Notes: generated from the sequence alone by a model not told the origin. Positions 1 to 9,404 are shown, counted from the stretch's first letter. The stretch: DNA of 64,000 bases from Pseudomonas mendocina (GCF_003008615.1 NZ_CP027657.1:5146001-5210000); one strand, 5' to 3'. A program made the numbers and translations.

Positions 1-428
1 ATTCCAATCTGCTGCTGCAAGTGCTGTTCGCTGGCCTGCAGCTCTACGGATGGTGGCAATGGACGCGTGGCGGCGAACGCCATGATGGGCGCCAGGTCAG
101 CCGACTCGGGTTATTCAGCATAATCGCAGGACTTCTGCTAGGCGCCCTCGGCGCGCTGCTACTCGGCTACCTGATGGCCAACCATACCGACGCCAGTGCG
201 CCCTGGCTGGATGCCGCACTCACGTCTTTCAGTCTGGTTGCACAACTGTGGATGGCGCAGAAGCGCCTGCAATGCTGGGCGCTGTGGATCGTGGTTGATC
301 TGTGCTATGTCGCCTTCTTCCTGCACAGCGGCCTGTACCTGACGGCCGGTCTCTACGCCGTTTTTACCCTGTTGGCCATCAGTGGCTGGCGAAGCTGGCA
401 GCGCGATCCTGCCATCTGGGGTCATTGA
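1..428 (+). CDS. pnuC: PnuC-family nicotinamide riboside transporter (5' truncated by window)
   Basis: Inner-membrane transporter of the PnuC family, which brings in nicotinamide riboside for NAD salvage. The frame is open from the first base, so the true start lies upstream and only the last ~141 residues are seen; family members are usually about 180-240 residues. What is visible is a run of hydrophobic helices rich in Trp and Tyr, including the LYGWWQW segment near the window edge and a C-terminal GWRSWQ, both typical of PnuC. The stop codon overlaps the next ATG by one base (TGATG), so the downstream kinase is probably translationally coupled. That pairing of an NR importer with an NR kinase supports the call. 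Confidence 0.85.
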   Translation, partial: SNLLLQVLFAGLQLYGWWQWTRGGERHDGRQVSRLGLFSIIAGLLLGALGALLLGYLMANHTDASAPWLDAALTSFSLVAQLWMAQKRLQCWALWIVVDLCYVAFFLHSGLYLTAGLYAVFTLLAISGWRSWQRDPAIWGH

Positions 429-982
429 TGAAAGTGCTGGTACTCACTGGCCCGGAATCCAGCGGCAAGAGTTGGTTGTCTGCACAGATCCAGGCCCGTT
501 TCGGCGGTATCGTGGTGGGCGAGTACGTGCGCCACTTCATCGAACACGAACAGCGCGACACCTGCTATGCCGATATACCGGTCATCGCCCGTGGCCAGTT
601 GGCCTGGGAAGATGCTGCCCGCAGTCAGAGTCCGGCCCTGTTGATTCTCGACACCCACCTGCTGAGCAACATCCTCTGGAGTCGCTGCCTGTTCGGTGAT
701 TGCCCCGCGTGGCTTGAGGAAGAACTCCTTGCCCGCCACTATGACCTGCATCTGCTGCTCGACCCGCGCGGTGTTTCCTGGGTCGCCGATGGCCAGCGCT
801 GCCAGCCGCAACTGGACGAACGAGTGGTATTCCATCGCGCCTGCCAGCAGTGGCTCGATGACAATAACCAACCGGTCTGTGCGCTCTCGGGAGATTGGTC
901 ACAACGCCGTCTTGCAGCCCTGAGCCAGGTACAAGCGCTGCTCAGCGCAGACGATGCTTGTGCAACAGGCGATAGAAGGTAG
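428..982 (+). CDS. NadR-like ribosylnicotinamide kinase (kinase domain only)
   Basis: A 184-residue AAA/P-loop kinase resembling the C-terminal ribosylnicotinamide kinase domain of NadR. The Walker A motif GPESSGKS lies at residues 8-15. Enterobacterial NadR also has an N-terminal repressor domain and an NMN adenylyltransferase domain; both are absent, so the likely activity is only phosphorylation of nicotinamide riboside to NMN. I chose the ATG that overlaps the pnuC stop by one base; a longer in-frame start at 302 would lie entirely inside pnuC. Import by PnuC followed by kinase trapping makes a two-gene salvage unit. The 3' end overlaps the convergent regulator gene by 41 bases. Confidence 0.82.
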   Translation: MKVLVLTGPESSGKSWLSAQIQARFGGIVVGEYVRHFIEHEQRDTCYADIPVIARGQLAWEDAARSQSPALLILDTHLLSNILWSRCLFGDCPAWLEEELLARHYDLHLLLDPRGVSWVADGQRCQPQLDERVVFHRACQQWLDDNNQPVCALSGDWSQRRLAALSQVQALLSADDACATGDRR

Positions 983-2162
983 GACGCGATATTCCCAGAC
1001 TACGCGCCGCCTGGCTCATGTTGTTGGTGTGGCGTGCCAGTACGTCGTCCAGCGCCTGACGCTCCGCGCGAAGGATATAGTCCTCCAGCGTGACAACTTC
1101 AGCGTCACACCTTCGCACCGCCTCCAGACCAAGATCTCGCGCACTGATCTGTCGCCCCTGAGCCTGGGCCAAACCCCGAACCACGCGGCCGCACAGTTCT
1201 CGTACATTACCGGGCCAGGCATGCGCGGTCATTGCATCGATGGCTTCATCGCTGAAACAGCGCTGCCGCCGACTGGCCGGCGAGCCATGCAACCTGGCGA
1301 TGTGTTCGGCTAGCAACAGCATGTCGCCGTGCTGCTCGCGTAGCTTGATGGTCTGCAACTGCTGCCTCGCCAGCAGGCGATACAGATCCTCGCGGAAAAC
1401 GCCCTGGAGCAGTGCCTGCTCCAGCTCCCCCCGACTGAGAATCAGCAACGCCATCTCGGGTTTGGCCTGCAGGTACTGCAACAGCCGTTGTTGATCCGGT
1501 GCTGACAGACTCGCCACGCCATCCAGCACGACCGTTGTCCTGGTTGCAGCGGCCAGAGGCCCCTGCTCGTCGAACAAGACGTTGCTTTCGCGTACACAAT
1601 CGACATGCATCAACACCTGGCCTTTGCGCGGTGATGCCTCGTGGAGCAGGCGTGCCAGCAGCTTCTTGCCACTGCCGTGCTCGCCCCTGATCAATATCGG
1701 CCCCTGCCAGCTACCGAGACGATCCAGTTGTTGGCGCAGGCTGCGTGCCTGGCTGCTGCTGCCCAGAAAATGCCGTGTCTGTCGCTCCCCCTGCTGTTTA
1801 CGTAGCCGGGCGAACACCTGTGTCTGTTGCAGGGTATCGAGCAAGCTGACGGCATTGAGCGGCAAGCTATGTGCTGCAAAGAATCGCTCACTCAGCAGCG
1901 CTTTCATGGTCGGCTGGGGCTGTCCATCGAGCAGCGCCACCCAGCAGGCCTGGCTCTGCTCCAGGATATTCAGCAGTGGCGCGCTGGGCTGATCCGGCAA
2001 GCGCATCAGCACCACATCGCCGGCCTGAGCCGTAAGCCGTTCCAGAGGGCAGCGATGAAGCGTCCATCCGGCGGCTTGTAGCAGAGAAAACAGCGATTCG
2101 CAGTCAGCTGCGGGCTCGACTACGAATAATTGTCGGGATGCGACGGAAACAGCCTCCAACAT
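942..2162 (-). CDS. Degenerate sigma-54-activator-like (VpsR-like) transcriptional regulator
   Basis: 406 residues with the order of a bacterial enhancer-binding protein: an N-terminal receiver-like region (~1-120), an AAA+ region (~130-345) and a Fis-type helix-turn-helix at the C terminus (~378-405). The Walker A-like stretch GEHGSGKK is at 160-167 and WPGNVREL at 316-323. The GAFTGA loop that contacts sigma-54 is missing; the segment where it should be (about 190-208) is shortened. The Walker B motif reads VVLDG rather than LDE, so the catalytic glutamate is lost. By analogy with VpsR of Vibrio, it probably works without classical sigma-54 ATPase activity. It diverges from the RoxA-like/catalase-like pair and may control it (inference). 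It converges with and overlaps the NadR-like gene. Confidence 0.72.
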   Translation of the reverse strand: MLEAVSVASRQLFVVEPAADCESLFSLLQAAGWTLHRCPLERLTAQAGDVVLMRLPDQPSAPLLNILEQSQACWVALLDGQPQPTMKALLSERFFAAHSLPLNAVSLLDTLQQTQVFARLRKQQGERQTRHFLGSSSQARSLRQQLDRLGSWQGPILIRGEHGSGKKLLARLLHEASPRKGQVLMHVDCVRESNVLFDEQGPLAAATRTTVVLDGVASLSAPDQQRLLQYLQAKPEMALLILSRGELEQALLQGVFREDLYRLLARQQLQTIKLREQHGDMLLLAEHIARLHGSPASRRQRCFSDEAIDAMTAHAWPGNVRELCGRVVRGLAQAQGRQISARDLGLEAVRRCDAEVVTLEDYILRAERQALDDVLARHTNNMSQAARSLGISRPTFYRLLHKHRLR

Positions 2163-2388
2163 ACTCCATCCTTGGCGCCATTATTTTGTATCCCCAATAA
2201 AAACAATGATTTGGCGCACATGAGTGTAACGCTAGCAAGAACTTTGACGCCGCTTGGATCATTTCTCTATATCGGTTGTTCCCGCTGGTTATTGCAAACT
2301 TGTCATCAGACAACGATGGCATCTTGCCAACTGCCTACAGTATTGGCATAACAGACCAATTAATAAGAACGCTACAAGGATGTCTCCG

Positions 2389-4266
2389 ATGCGTCGCCTG
2401 ATCCGTCGTACCCTGAAACTCGTTCTGTTGCTGGTGCTCGTCGGCCTGGCAGTGGTGCTCTATTACGTCGCCAATCCCAATCTGCCGAGTTTCGAGCAGC
2501 CAGATGAGCTTCACTACCTGGAACAATGGAACGACGAACAGCGCCAGACTTACTACTACACCCCCCAGGGCACGACTGTTAAGGGCCTACGCTACGACTG
2601 GTTCGTCGCCCTGGAAATGCCCTTTGGCAGCGAAAAGTTCGCCCGCCTCGATTACCTTGCCCGCTTCGGCTTTCTGACCGATCCCAAGCAGCAAGCCACT
2701 GCGCTCAACCCCGGTAACCTGCCAGTTGGTTTTACCCGTCATCAGGACAACGAAAGCGGCGAGCACTTTCTCGATATCAGCTGCGCCGCCTGCCACACCG
2801 GTGAACTGCGTTACAAAGGCCAAGCAATACGCATCGATGGTGGTGCGGCCCTGCACTCTCTCGCCTCCACCGTACCGACCTTGCGCGGTGGCGGTTTTGG
2901 CCAGGCGCTGGGCATGAGCATGGCCTTCACCTACTACAACCCGCTGAAATTCCGCCGTTTCGCTCAGGCAGTGCTGGGCGACCAGTATCCCCAGGGCCGT
3001 GATCGCCTGCGCGAGGACTTCAAGCAGGTGCTCGACCACCTGCTGGCCACGGCTTTCAATGACTGGCACCGCGGCCTGTACCCGACCGAGGAAGGCTTTG
3101 GTCGTACCGATGCCTTCGGCCGTATCGCCAATACCGTGTTTGGTGATGCCCTCGACGAAGCCAACTACCGCGTCGCCGACGCCCCGGTGAGCTATCCACA
3201 TCTCTGGGATATCTGGAAATTCGATTGGGTGCAGTGGAACGGTTCGGCCATGCAGCCAATGGCTCGCAATATCGGCGAGGCGCTGGGCGTTGGCGCGAGC
3301 CTGCACTTGTTCGGCGAGAACGGCCAGGCCGTTGCCGAGGCCGATCGCTATGCCTCCAGCGTACGCCTGCATGATCTCTACACGCTCGAAGAAACGCTGA
3401 AAACGCTGCAGCCACCGAAATGGCCAGAGGCGATTCTAGGCAAGGTTGATCTGCCCCTGGCCAGTCGCGGCAAGGCGCTCTACAGCGAAAACTGTGCCTA
3501 TTGCCACGCGCCCAATCCACAACCACGTGACAAGCGTGTGGCACCTTCGCGCGATCCTGAATGGAAGATGCGCATCGTACCGACCGACATCGTCGGCACC
3601 GACCCCACCACCGCCGATAACATCGCCGATCATCGCTTCGATATCAGCCGCCTGGGCTGGACAAAGGCCGAGCTCAGCAAGCTGGACGTCAAACTGTACG
3701 GCGCCAGCCTGGATAACGTCGACTTCAAGAGCATCTCCAGCGCCAAAGGCCTGGCCTACATCACTGCCTACGTGGAAAACCGCGCCTATCAGGATGCCGG
3801 TATCGGCCCACGCCAACGCTGGAACATGGATGGCTATGGCCTGTCCATCGGCGTGCAGGAGAAGCGTGGCTACAAGGCACGCCCTCTGGACGGTATCTGG
3901 GCTACCCCGCCCTTCCTGCACAACGGTTCAGTGCCGAACCTGTTCGAATTGCTCTCCCCGGTTTATGAACGGCAAGCCCAGTTCTGGGTGGGGAATTTCG
4001 AGTTCGATCCGAGCCGCGTCGGCTATCGCAGCGAAAGCTTCCCAGGCGGCTTCCTGTTCGATACCCGAATCACCGGCAACGACAACGGCGGCCATGAGTT
4101 CCGCGATGGCTGTCGCCAGGAGGGCGTAATCGGCCGAGCGCTGTCGCCGGATGAGCGCCTGGCCCTGATCGAATACCTCAAGGTACTCGGCAATCACGAG
4201 CTGGAAACCCAGCTCAGCGAAGTACCCGTCAAACCCTGGACACCCGGCCCGAGCTGCGAAGGCTGA
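2389..4266 (+). CDS. RoxA-like di-heme c-type cytochrome (oxygenase/peroxidase family), membrane-anchored
   Basis: About 625 residues. An N-terminal hydrophobic helix after RRLIRR (residues ~8-24) should anchor it or act as a signal, placing the rest in the periplasm. Two heme-c sites are visible: CAACH at 132-136 and CAYCH at 369-373. Length, spacing and the lack of other domains fit the RoxA / di-heme cytochrome c peroxidase-like family. In that family RoxA itself is a dioxygenase that cleaves polyisoprene, but most members have no known substrate. The ATG at 2389 is preferred because AAGGA sits 8 bases upstream; the ATG at 2380 directly abuts that ribosome site. A weak sigma-70-like TTGCCA-17-CATAAC lies at 2324-2352. 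A catalase-fold gene follows 35 bases downstream, probably in one operon. Confidence 0.75.
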   Translation: MRRLIRRTLKLVLLLVLVGLAVVLYYVANPNLPSFEQPDELHYLEQWNDEQRQTYYYTPQGTTVKGLRYDWFVALEMPFGSEKFARLDYLARFGFLTDPKQQATALNPGNLPVGFTRHQDNESGEHFLDISCAACHTGELRYKGQAIRIDGGAALHSLASTVPTLRGGGFGQALGMSMAFTYYNPLKFRRFAQAVLGDQYPQGRDRLREDFKQVLDHLLATAFNDWHRGLYPTEEGFGRTDAFGRIANTVFGDALDEANYRVADAPVSYPHLWDIWKFDWVQWNGSAMQPMARNIGEALGVGASLHLFGENGQAVAEADRYASSVRLHDLYTLEETLKTLQPPKWPEAILGKVDLPLASRGKALYSENCAYCHAPNPQPRDKRVAPSRDPEWKMRIVPTDIVGTDPTTADNIADHRFDISRLGWTKAELSKLDVKLYGASLDNVDFKSISSAKGLAYITAYVENRAYQDAGIGPRQRWNMDGYGLSIGVQEKRGYKARPLDGIWATPPFLHNGSVPNLFELLSPVYERQAQFWVGNFEFDPSRVGYRSESFPGGFLFDTRITGNDNGGHEFRDGCRQEGVIGRALSPDERLALIEYLKVLGNHELETQLSEVPVKPWTPGPSCEG

Positions 4267-4301
4267 CTCCACCAGCACGTTCTAGAACAAGGATTCCAAT
4301 A

Positions 4302-5507
4302 ATGTTGAAACGTTTCTGGCTTTGGCTCGGTCGCCTGCTCGGCAAGCTTCTGCTCACACTAGGTGTCGTTGGCCTGATTGGCTGGGGCCTCGGCGAGGCT
4401 TACTACGCCTGGAAATTCTCCGGCCCGGTTTCCAGCGAAGAGCAGATTCCGCCGGATGAAGCAGCGCTGACGCGCGTGATCATCGAGGACGCCGTGCGCA
4501 TCGTCGAGCAGCACCGTGACAACACACGCGTACTGCGCGATGCACACGCCAAGGCCCATGGCTGCGTCAAAGCCGAGGTACATGTGCTGGATGACCTGGA
4601 CGAGTCGCTGCGCCATGGCGTATTCAGCGAGCCCGGACATACCTGGCAAGCCTGGATGCGCCTGTCCAACGGCAACGCCTACCCGCAGTTCGACCGCGCC
4701 CGCGATGCGCGCGGCATGGCCATCAAACTACTCGACGTCCCCGGTGAAAAGCTGATGAAAAGCCCGGCCCATGCCGGCGAGCAGGACTTCGTGATGTTCA
4801 ACCATCCTGCGTTCTTCGTCAGCGACGTGGCCGAATATCGCACCAACTTCGCGGCCCAGGCAGACGGCAAGAAGGTGCAAGCCTTCTTCCCCAGCCTGGA
4901 TCCACGTACCTGGGAAGTTCGCCACCTGATCATTGCGCTCAAGACCCTGGCACCTGCACCGGAAAGCCCGGTGGCGACTACCTATAACTCTATCGCTCCA
5001 TTCAAGCTCGGCGACCTCAACATCAAGTACCGCGTCGTGCCAGCCCCGCAGAACTGCCCACCCTATGAACTGCCGGAGCAGAACGACGGCTTGCCAAACT
5101 TCTTGCGCAACGCGCTTTACCAGCAGCTATCACTGGATCGCGCACCAGCCTGTTTTGAACTGCAAGTGCAAAAACAAAACGCCCAGTACTACATGCCCAT
5201 TGAAGACCCCAGTGTCGAATGGAGCGAAAGAATTTCCCCATTCCAAAGCGTGGCGCGTATTACCGTAAAAGCTCAGGACTTCGATAGTCGCGAACAAAAT
5301 CTGTTCTGCGACAATATGTCCTTCAATCCCTGGCATGCACTCCCGGAGCATCGCCCAATCGGCGGTATTAACCGTTTGCGCAAGTCGGTATACGAAGCGG
5401 TCAGTGCCTATCGCCATCAGCGTAATGCCGCGCCTGAGGTTGCAGCCCCCGTCAATTCAGGCGTGCAGGAGCAAGAAGCAGAAGCGCCCGTGGAACTTTC
5501 AGAATAA
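4302..5507 (+). CDS. Membrane-anchored catalase-fold heme protein
   Basis: 401 residues of the catalase-related superfamily (SrpA-like), shorter than true catalases (~480 or more). An N-terminal helix (residues ~13-30) suggests export with a membrane anchor, unlike cytoplasmic catalases. Key heme-pocket residues can be matched: a distal His in AHAKAHG (H82), an Asn in MFNHPAFF (N167), and an R-x-x-x-Y motif (R360, Y364) at the place of the proximal tyrosine. The NADPH-binding and C-terminal helical regions of large catalases are missing. Catalase-fold proteins include hydroperoxide-rearranging enzymes as well as H2O2 dismutases. Placement right after a RoxA-like di-heme oxygenase suggests joint handling of an organic (hydro)peroxide in the periplasm; this is inference. 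Confidence 0.72.
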   Translation: MLKRFWLWLGRLLGKLLLTLGVVGLIGWGLGEAYYAWKFSGPVSSEEQIPPDEAALTRVIIEDAVRIVEQHRDNTRVLRDAHAKAHGCVKAEVHVLDDLDESLRHGVFSEPGHTWQAWMRLSNGNAYPQFDRARDARGMAIKLLDVPGEKLMKSPAHAGEQDFVMFNHPAFFVSDVAEYRTNFAAQADGKKVQAFFPSLDPRTWEVRHLIIALKTLAPAPESPVATTYNSIAPFKLGDLNIKYRVVPAPQNCPPYELPEQNDGLPNFLRNALYQQLSLDRAPACFELQVQKQNAQYYMPIEDPSVEWSERISPFQSVARITVKAQDFDSREQNLFCDNMSFNPWHALPEHRPIGGINRLRKSVYEAVSAYRHQRNAAPEVAAPVNSGVQEQEAEAPVELSE

Positions 5508-5516
5508 AAAACTGTA

Positions 5517-5533
5517 ACCGGCGACACGCCGGT
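5517..5533 (+). terminator. GC-rich hairpin after the catalase-like gene
   Basis: ACCGGCG and CGCCGGT form a perfect 7-bp stem with a 3-base loop, ten bases after the stop codon. There is no clear U tract behind it, so it may be a weak terminator or an mRNA-stabilising hairpin. Confidence 0.45.
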
Positions 5534-5684
5534 AGGTTCTTGAAGGGCACTTTGTGAAGAAATTAAAACTTTTTTCAGTGGTGTGTGACTTATAGGTCGA
5601 CTGCGTTCATCAACAGTAATGAAAGGCCCACTCATAAACGATGGGCACACTAATTACTGGGATTAACTCGGAGAGACCGAACCC

Positions 5685-5954
5685 ATGAACACACCACTGC
5701 GTTTTAACGAAGCCCTGCTGATTGCCGATCGCGCATTCCGCCCCTTCCAGTGCGTTGCCTGGTCCCCGCAAGACGGTACCGGTGTGATCAGCATCAGCGT
5801 TATCGACCGCACCAGCACCCGCCTGCTCGGCCGCACCCAACTGTCCAGCGACACCTACACCGACCCGGCGCAACTGGCTGACGCCCTGACCCGCTCCCGC
5901 GAAGAACTGCGTAGCCAAGGTTTCGATCTGGCGCCGTGGAGCATGCCAGAGTAA
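5685..5954 (+). CDS. Conserved hypothetical protein, 89 residues
   Basis: A small soluble acidic protein with no signal peptide, membrane helix or cysteine motif that I recognise. It starts MNTPLRFNEALLIADRAF and has a beta-strand-rich middle followed by a helical end. The start is supported by a purine-rich stretch (GGAGAG) about 9 bases upstream. It has its own intergenic space upstream (5508-5684), with an AT-rich stretch around 5558-5595 that could hold a promoter. It lies upstream of a DUF1272-type gene and converges on nfuA. I believe similar short proteins are common in Pseudomonas, but I cannot assign a function. Confidence 0.6.
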   Translation: MNTPLRFNEALLIADRAFRPFQCVAWSPQDGTGVISISVIDRTSTRLLGRTQLSSDTYTDPAQLADALTRSREELRSQGFDLAPWSMPE

Positions 5955-6059
5955 GTCACCTTCCGGGGCGCCATCAGGCGCCCCCAGATAGTTCCGCCTC
6001 TTGCCTGCGTTGCAGAGCATCTGCAGACTCAGTGACTCAATCCTGCGGAGTCACTCACC

Positions 6060-6287
6060 ATGCTTGAGCTGCGCCCAAACTGCGAAAACTGCGACTGCGA
6101 CCTGCCAGCAGCCAGTGTCGATGCGCTGATTTGCTCTTTCGAATGCACTTTCTGTCGCCCCTGTGCCGAATCCGTCCTGGCGCTGCGCTGCCCTAACTGC
6201 GGTGGCGAACTGGTAAGACGCCCGATTCGACCAGCCGCAAAGCTCGAACGCTTCCCCGCCTCCATTACCCGCGTTCATAAAGCCTGA
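6060..6287 (+). CDS. DUF1272-family cysteine-rich small protein
   Basis: 75 residues with clustered cysteine pairs (CENCDC near the N terminus, CSFECTFCRPC in the middle, CPNCGG later). This is the spacing of a small RING-like zinc-binding fold and matches DUF1272 proteins, which begin MLELRPNCE. It is probably a cytoplasmic zinc-binding protein of unknown role. The gene ends four bases before a strong bidirectional terminator shared with nfuA. Confidence 0.8.
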   Translation: MLELRPNCENCDCDLPAASVDALICSFECTFCRPCAESVLALRCPNCGGELVRRPIRPAAKLERFPASITRVHKA

Positions 6288-6291
6288 AATG

Positions 6292-6321
6292 AAAAAGGGG
6301 CGACCATGGTCGCCCCTTTTT
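6292..6321. terminator. Bidirectional rho-independent terminator between DUF1272 gene and nfuA
   Basis: GGGGCGACC at 6297-6305 pairs with GGTCGCCCC at 6308-6316, flanked by A5 and T5, so it can stop transcription from both converging genes. Confidence 0.9.
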
Positions 6322-6339
6322 CATGTAACGAGCGCTTAC

Positions 6340-6924
6340 TCAGTAGTAAGCGTTCTCGCGATTGCTGTGGTCGGTCACGTCACGTACGCCCTTGAGTTCA
6401 GGAATGCGCTCGAGCAGGGTTTTCTCGATGCCTTCTTTGAGGGTGTAGTCGGCTTGGCCACAACCTTGGCAACCGCCACCGAACTGCAGTACGGCGATGC
6501 CCTCTTCGACCACGTCGATCAGCGTCACCTGACCGCCATGGCTGGCCAGGCCGGGGTTGATCTCGGTCTGCAGGTAGTAGTTGATACGCTCGTTGAGCGG
6601 GCTGTCTTCGTTGACCATCGGTACCTTGGCGTTCGGCGCCTTGATGGTCAGCTGGCCGCCCATACGATCAGTGGCGTAGTCGACGACTGCGTCTTCTAGG
6701 AACGGCTCGCTGATACCGTCAATCCAGGCAGTGAAGCTGGCCAGGCCAACAGCAGTATCTTCAGGCTTCTGCTCACCTGGCTTGCAGTAGGCGATGCAAG
6801 TTTCTGCATAGGGCGTACCCGGCTGGGTAATGAAAACTCGGATGCCGATACCCGGAGTGTCCTGCTTGCTCAGCAGCTCGGCCAGGTATTCTTCGGCAGC
6901 TTGGGTAATGGTGATGGCGCTCAT
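6340..6924 (-). CDS. nfuA: Fe-S biogenesis protein NfuA
   Basis: 194 residues. The N-terminal half is an A-type (IscA-like) scaffold domain (~1-100) without the usual cluster cysteines; the C-terminal half is an Nfu domain carrying CQGC in GGGCQGCGQ. NfuA carries [4Fe-4S] clusters to client enzymes, especially under oxidative stress or iron limitation. The ATG at 6924 fits the family N terminus ([10 protein letters not shown]) and has GAGGAG just upstream; the longer frame to 6984 has no support. The neighbours cti and metH match the order I recall around nfuA in P. aeruginosa. Confidence 0.95.
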   Translation of the reverse strand: MSAITITQAAEEYLAELLSKQDTPGIGIRVFITQPGTPYAETCIAYCKPGEQKPEDTAVGLASFTAWIDGISEPFLEDAVVDYATDRMGGQLTIKAPNAKVPMVNEDSPLNERINYYLQTEINPGLASHGGQVTLIDVVEEGIAVLQFGGGCQGCGQADYTLKEGIEKTLLERIPELKGVRDVTDHSNRENAYY

Positions 6925-7070
6925 GGCAACTCCTCGCGAACATGGACGCAGTGTACGCCAGAGCGTCGCCCGGTTAAAGCCCAAGTAAATTAGTAGGAAT
7001 TGATCGCAGCAATAGCGAAGCCTCTCTGGGCGTTTTCGAAGCGCACCTATGTGCGCTCCGAAAGCGACGC

Positions 7071-9347
7071 TCAGAGGTTCTCGTAGCGGTTCATGTCCAG
7101 CACGCCCGCCTCCAGCGGCTGGGTTTCGCGGATATGCTCGGCCATATCATGGAAGTAGCGCCAGAACTCGGGATGGCTACGCCGTATCCCCCAATGCTCG
7201 ACGATACGCTCGAAGGACTTAGCGTCGCTGACACCTTCCATTTGCTTGACGAAGGCATCCACCTCGCCGGCTTTCACCGAAAACAGGAAGTTCGGGTAGC
7301 TGCTCAGGACTTCCGGATAGATGGTCAGGGTATCCAGCCGCGGTTGATAGCGCAGTTCCTCACCCAGCATGAACGCCACGTTGCTGTGAGCACGGTTGCG
7401 CAGCAGGCTGTAGATCTCGCGCGAACCATCGCTCAGTTCCACGCGCAGCATCGTCGCTTCCGGCAGTTGATCGATCACTCGCAAGCCACCGGCCGGGCGA
7501 CTGGCAAGACGCGCCAGCGCCTGCTCGGCATGCTGCAGCTCCTTGGGCAGACCATCGCGATAGCAGCGTGCGCCTGTGCAGCGGTTGATCGGATCCGGAC
7601 GCGCATTGAGTTCGGCGTAACGCTGCAGCAACTGCTCGGCAAACTGCTTCTTCGGATCGTTGCCCGTCAGGCCAATGGCACTCGGTGAACGATGATCGAC
7701 CGAGGTGTAGTCCAGCAGCATCTTCAACTTGCCACTGTTCTGATACCAGTCATCCAGGTAAGCCTCGCGTGATCGCGCCGGCAACAGGCGGAGGAAGTTG
7801 ACCTCGGCGCCATTGCGGATCAGGTCGAAGTACAGGCGCGTCTGCGCCTGGTGCGAGACATTACCGAACACGTCGAAATTGACCACCAACTGATAGTAGG
7901 TGCGTTCCAGCAGCGGATAGTCCAACCACCACAGGGTCTGCGGAATCTCGCCGAGCAGGCCTTTGCGCACTGAAGCGCTGTCGTGCTGGCGGAAGATCGA
8001 CAGCAGCGCGTTGTCATTGCCGCTCCAGATATGCGTCCAGTCCGCGGCAGGCGCGTCAGCGTAGGCGTCCTTACGCAGGTTCTCGTAGTCGTTGCGCTTG
8101 TCGCGATAGTTGCGCCACAAGCCCAGCAGATCGCCGATATCGTCGAACTGGCCGGGCATGGCCAACAGTGGCGTGGCCTCGCGCTGGTACTCGGCATCGG
8201 TGATGTAGAGATCGTGCTCGGGCGCCTGGAACACGGCCCAGAAGTTATCCCGAATCACGTCGGTGGCGATCTGCCCGCGACACACCGGACCACGGATGAA
8301 GGTACGCACGAAGTACTCGGCGTTATCCAACATGAACTGGTAGCGCGCCCGCGCCGGAATCGCGGCAAAGGTCTCGAAGGGGTTGGCGCGACGTTGTGCG
8401 CCATAGCCCGGCACGGCGTCCAGCGTCCAGTCTTCGCCGAAGAACAGCTCCTTGACCCGCGCCAGCTTGTCCTCGCCCAATGGGTAGGTGATGTGCGTCT
8501 TGTGCACGATCACGCCCTGGATCGGCCACAGACGGTAATAGAATTCGGTGCCTGGGTCATCGTTCGGGCGGCGCGTGGCGATCGGGTCGATGGGTTTGCC
8601 GCTGGGGGTGCGCGAACGCACCATCTGGAAAAAGTGCCCCGGTTCACCGGCCTCGAAATGCAGGTGGGCAAGGAACAGGTGCTCGTACAGCCAGCGTGAA
8701 ACCAGATCCTGCCGCGCCCCCGGGGCGTTGAGAAAGTTCTCCCACTGCTCGACCTGACGCAACTCGACCGCGCTGGGTTTGAGCGCCTGCTCGGCCACTG
8801 GTGCGCCTTGTGCCAGCCATTGTTCCAGTGTGGCGTATTCGTCATCGTCCAGGCCAGTCACGGCGAACGGCATGCCGCCATGAGGGTTCTTCTGCGCATA
8901 GGCGGCGAACTCACCCGGCAATGGGCAGCTGTTGCTGCGAGTGATGGCGATATCGAGGTTGTCCGGAAGCTTGGCATTGGGTTCGAGCGGCTGGCTGCGT
9001 CCCAACTCCAGCATGCGCTTGATCAGTGCTGCCTGTCCGTTCTCACCATCGAGTACCGAATGAAAATCGCGTTTACGCCAGGCCGCCTCGCCTTGCTCAT
9101 CCAGATACAGGCGCGTGGTCGCTTGCGCCTTGCTGCGCGTGCCGTCATACACCAGCTGCTTGCTGGCACCGCGCAAAATCCCCTCACCACTGCCAAGATT
9201 GAGCTGGCACGGGGCGTCGTAGCAGGTGTGGCAGGCCACACACTTGTGGGTGAGGATCGGTTGTACGTCATCGACATAGGAAATCGCTTCCGCACGGGCC
9301 AGGCCAGCTGCGAAAGAAAGAAGAAACAGAGCAGCAGGCTTGAGCAT
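7071..9347 (-). CDS. cti: Fatty acid cis/trans isomerase (periplasmic, heme c)
   Basis: 758 residues. Cti converts cis-unsaturated acyl chains of membrane phospholipids to trans without a double-bond shift, stiffening the membrane under solvent or heat stress, a trait of Pseudomonas and Vibrio. A signal peptide (cleavage near ARA-EA, residue ~19) and a heme-c site CVACH at 36-40 are visible. The length matches known Cti (~760). The ATG at 9347 is chosen because AAGGA lies 7 bases upstream; the GTG at 9353 is too close to it. It runs opposite to metH, sharing a 152-base spacer. Confidence 0.93.
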   Translation of the reverse strand: MLKPAALFLLSFAAGLARAEAISYVDDVQPILTHKCVACHTCYDAPCQLNLGSGEGILRGASKQLVYDGTRSKAQATTRLYLDEQGEAAWRKRDFHSVLDGENGQAALIKRMLELGRSQPLEPNAKLPDNLDIAITRSNSCPLPGEFAAYAQKNPHGGMPFAVTGLDDDEYATLEQWLAQGAPVAEQALKPSAVELRQVEQWENFLNAPGARQDLVSRWLYEHLFLAHLHFEAGEPGHFFQMVRSRTPSGKPIDPIATRRPNDDPGTEFYYRLWPIQGVIVHKTHITYPLGEDKLARVKELFFGEDWTLDAVPGYGAQRRANPFETFAAIPARARYQFMLDNAEYFVRTFIRGPVCRGQIATDVIRDNFWAVFQAPEHDLYITDAEYQREATPLLAMPGQFDDIGDLLGLWRNYRDKRNDYENLRKDAYADAPAADWTHIWSGNDNALLSIFRQHDSASVRKGLLGEIPQTLWWLDYPLLERTYYQLVVNFDVFGNVSHQAQTRLYFDLIRNGAEVNFLRLLPARSREAYLDDWYQNSGKLKMLLDYTSVDHRSPSAIGLTGNDPKKQFAEQLLQRYAELNARPDPINRCTGARCYRDGLPKELQHAEQALARLASRPAGGLRVIDQLPEATMLRVELSDGSREIYSLLRNRAHSNVAFMLGEELRYQPRLDTLTIYPEVLSSYPNFLFSVKAGEVDAFVKQMEGVSDAKSFERIVEHWGIRRSHPEFWRYFHDMAEHIRETQPLEAGVLDMNRYENL

Positions 9348-9404
9348 GACCACGTCCTTGATTTCGATGCTGGCAATTCTAGCGAGACGGCGCCCCTAGC
9401 AACA

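Noticed and set aside
2163..2388. Sigma-54 promoter between the regulator and the RoxA-like gene
   Set aside because: No GG-N10-GC pair in a TGGCAC/TTGCW context was found on either strand, which fits the loss of sigma-54 features in the regulator.
5517..5533. Strong terminator after the catalase-like gene
   Set aside because: The stem is good but no T tract follows, so it is kept only as a weak hairpin.
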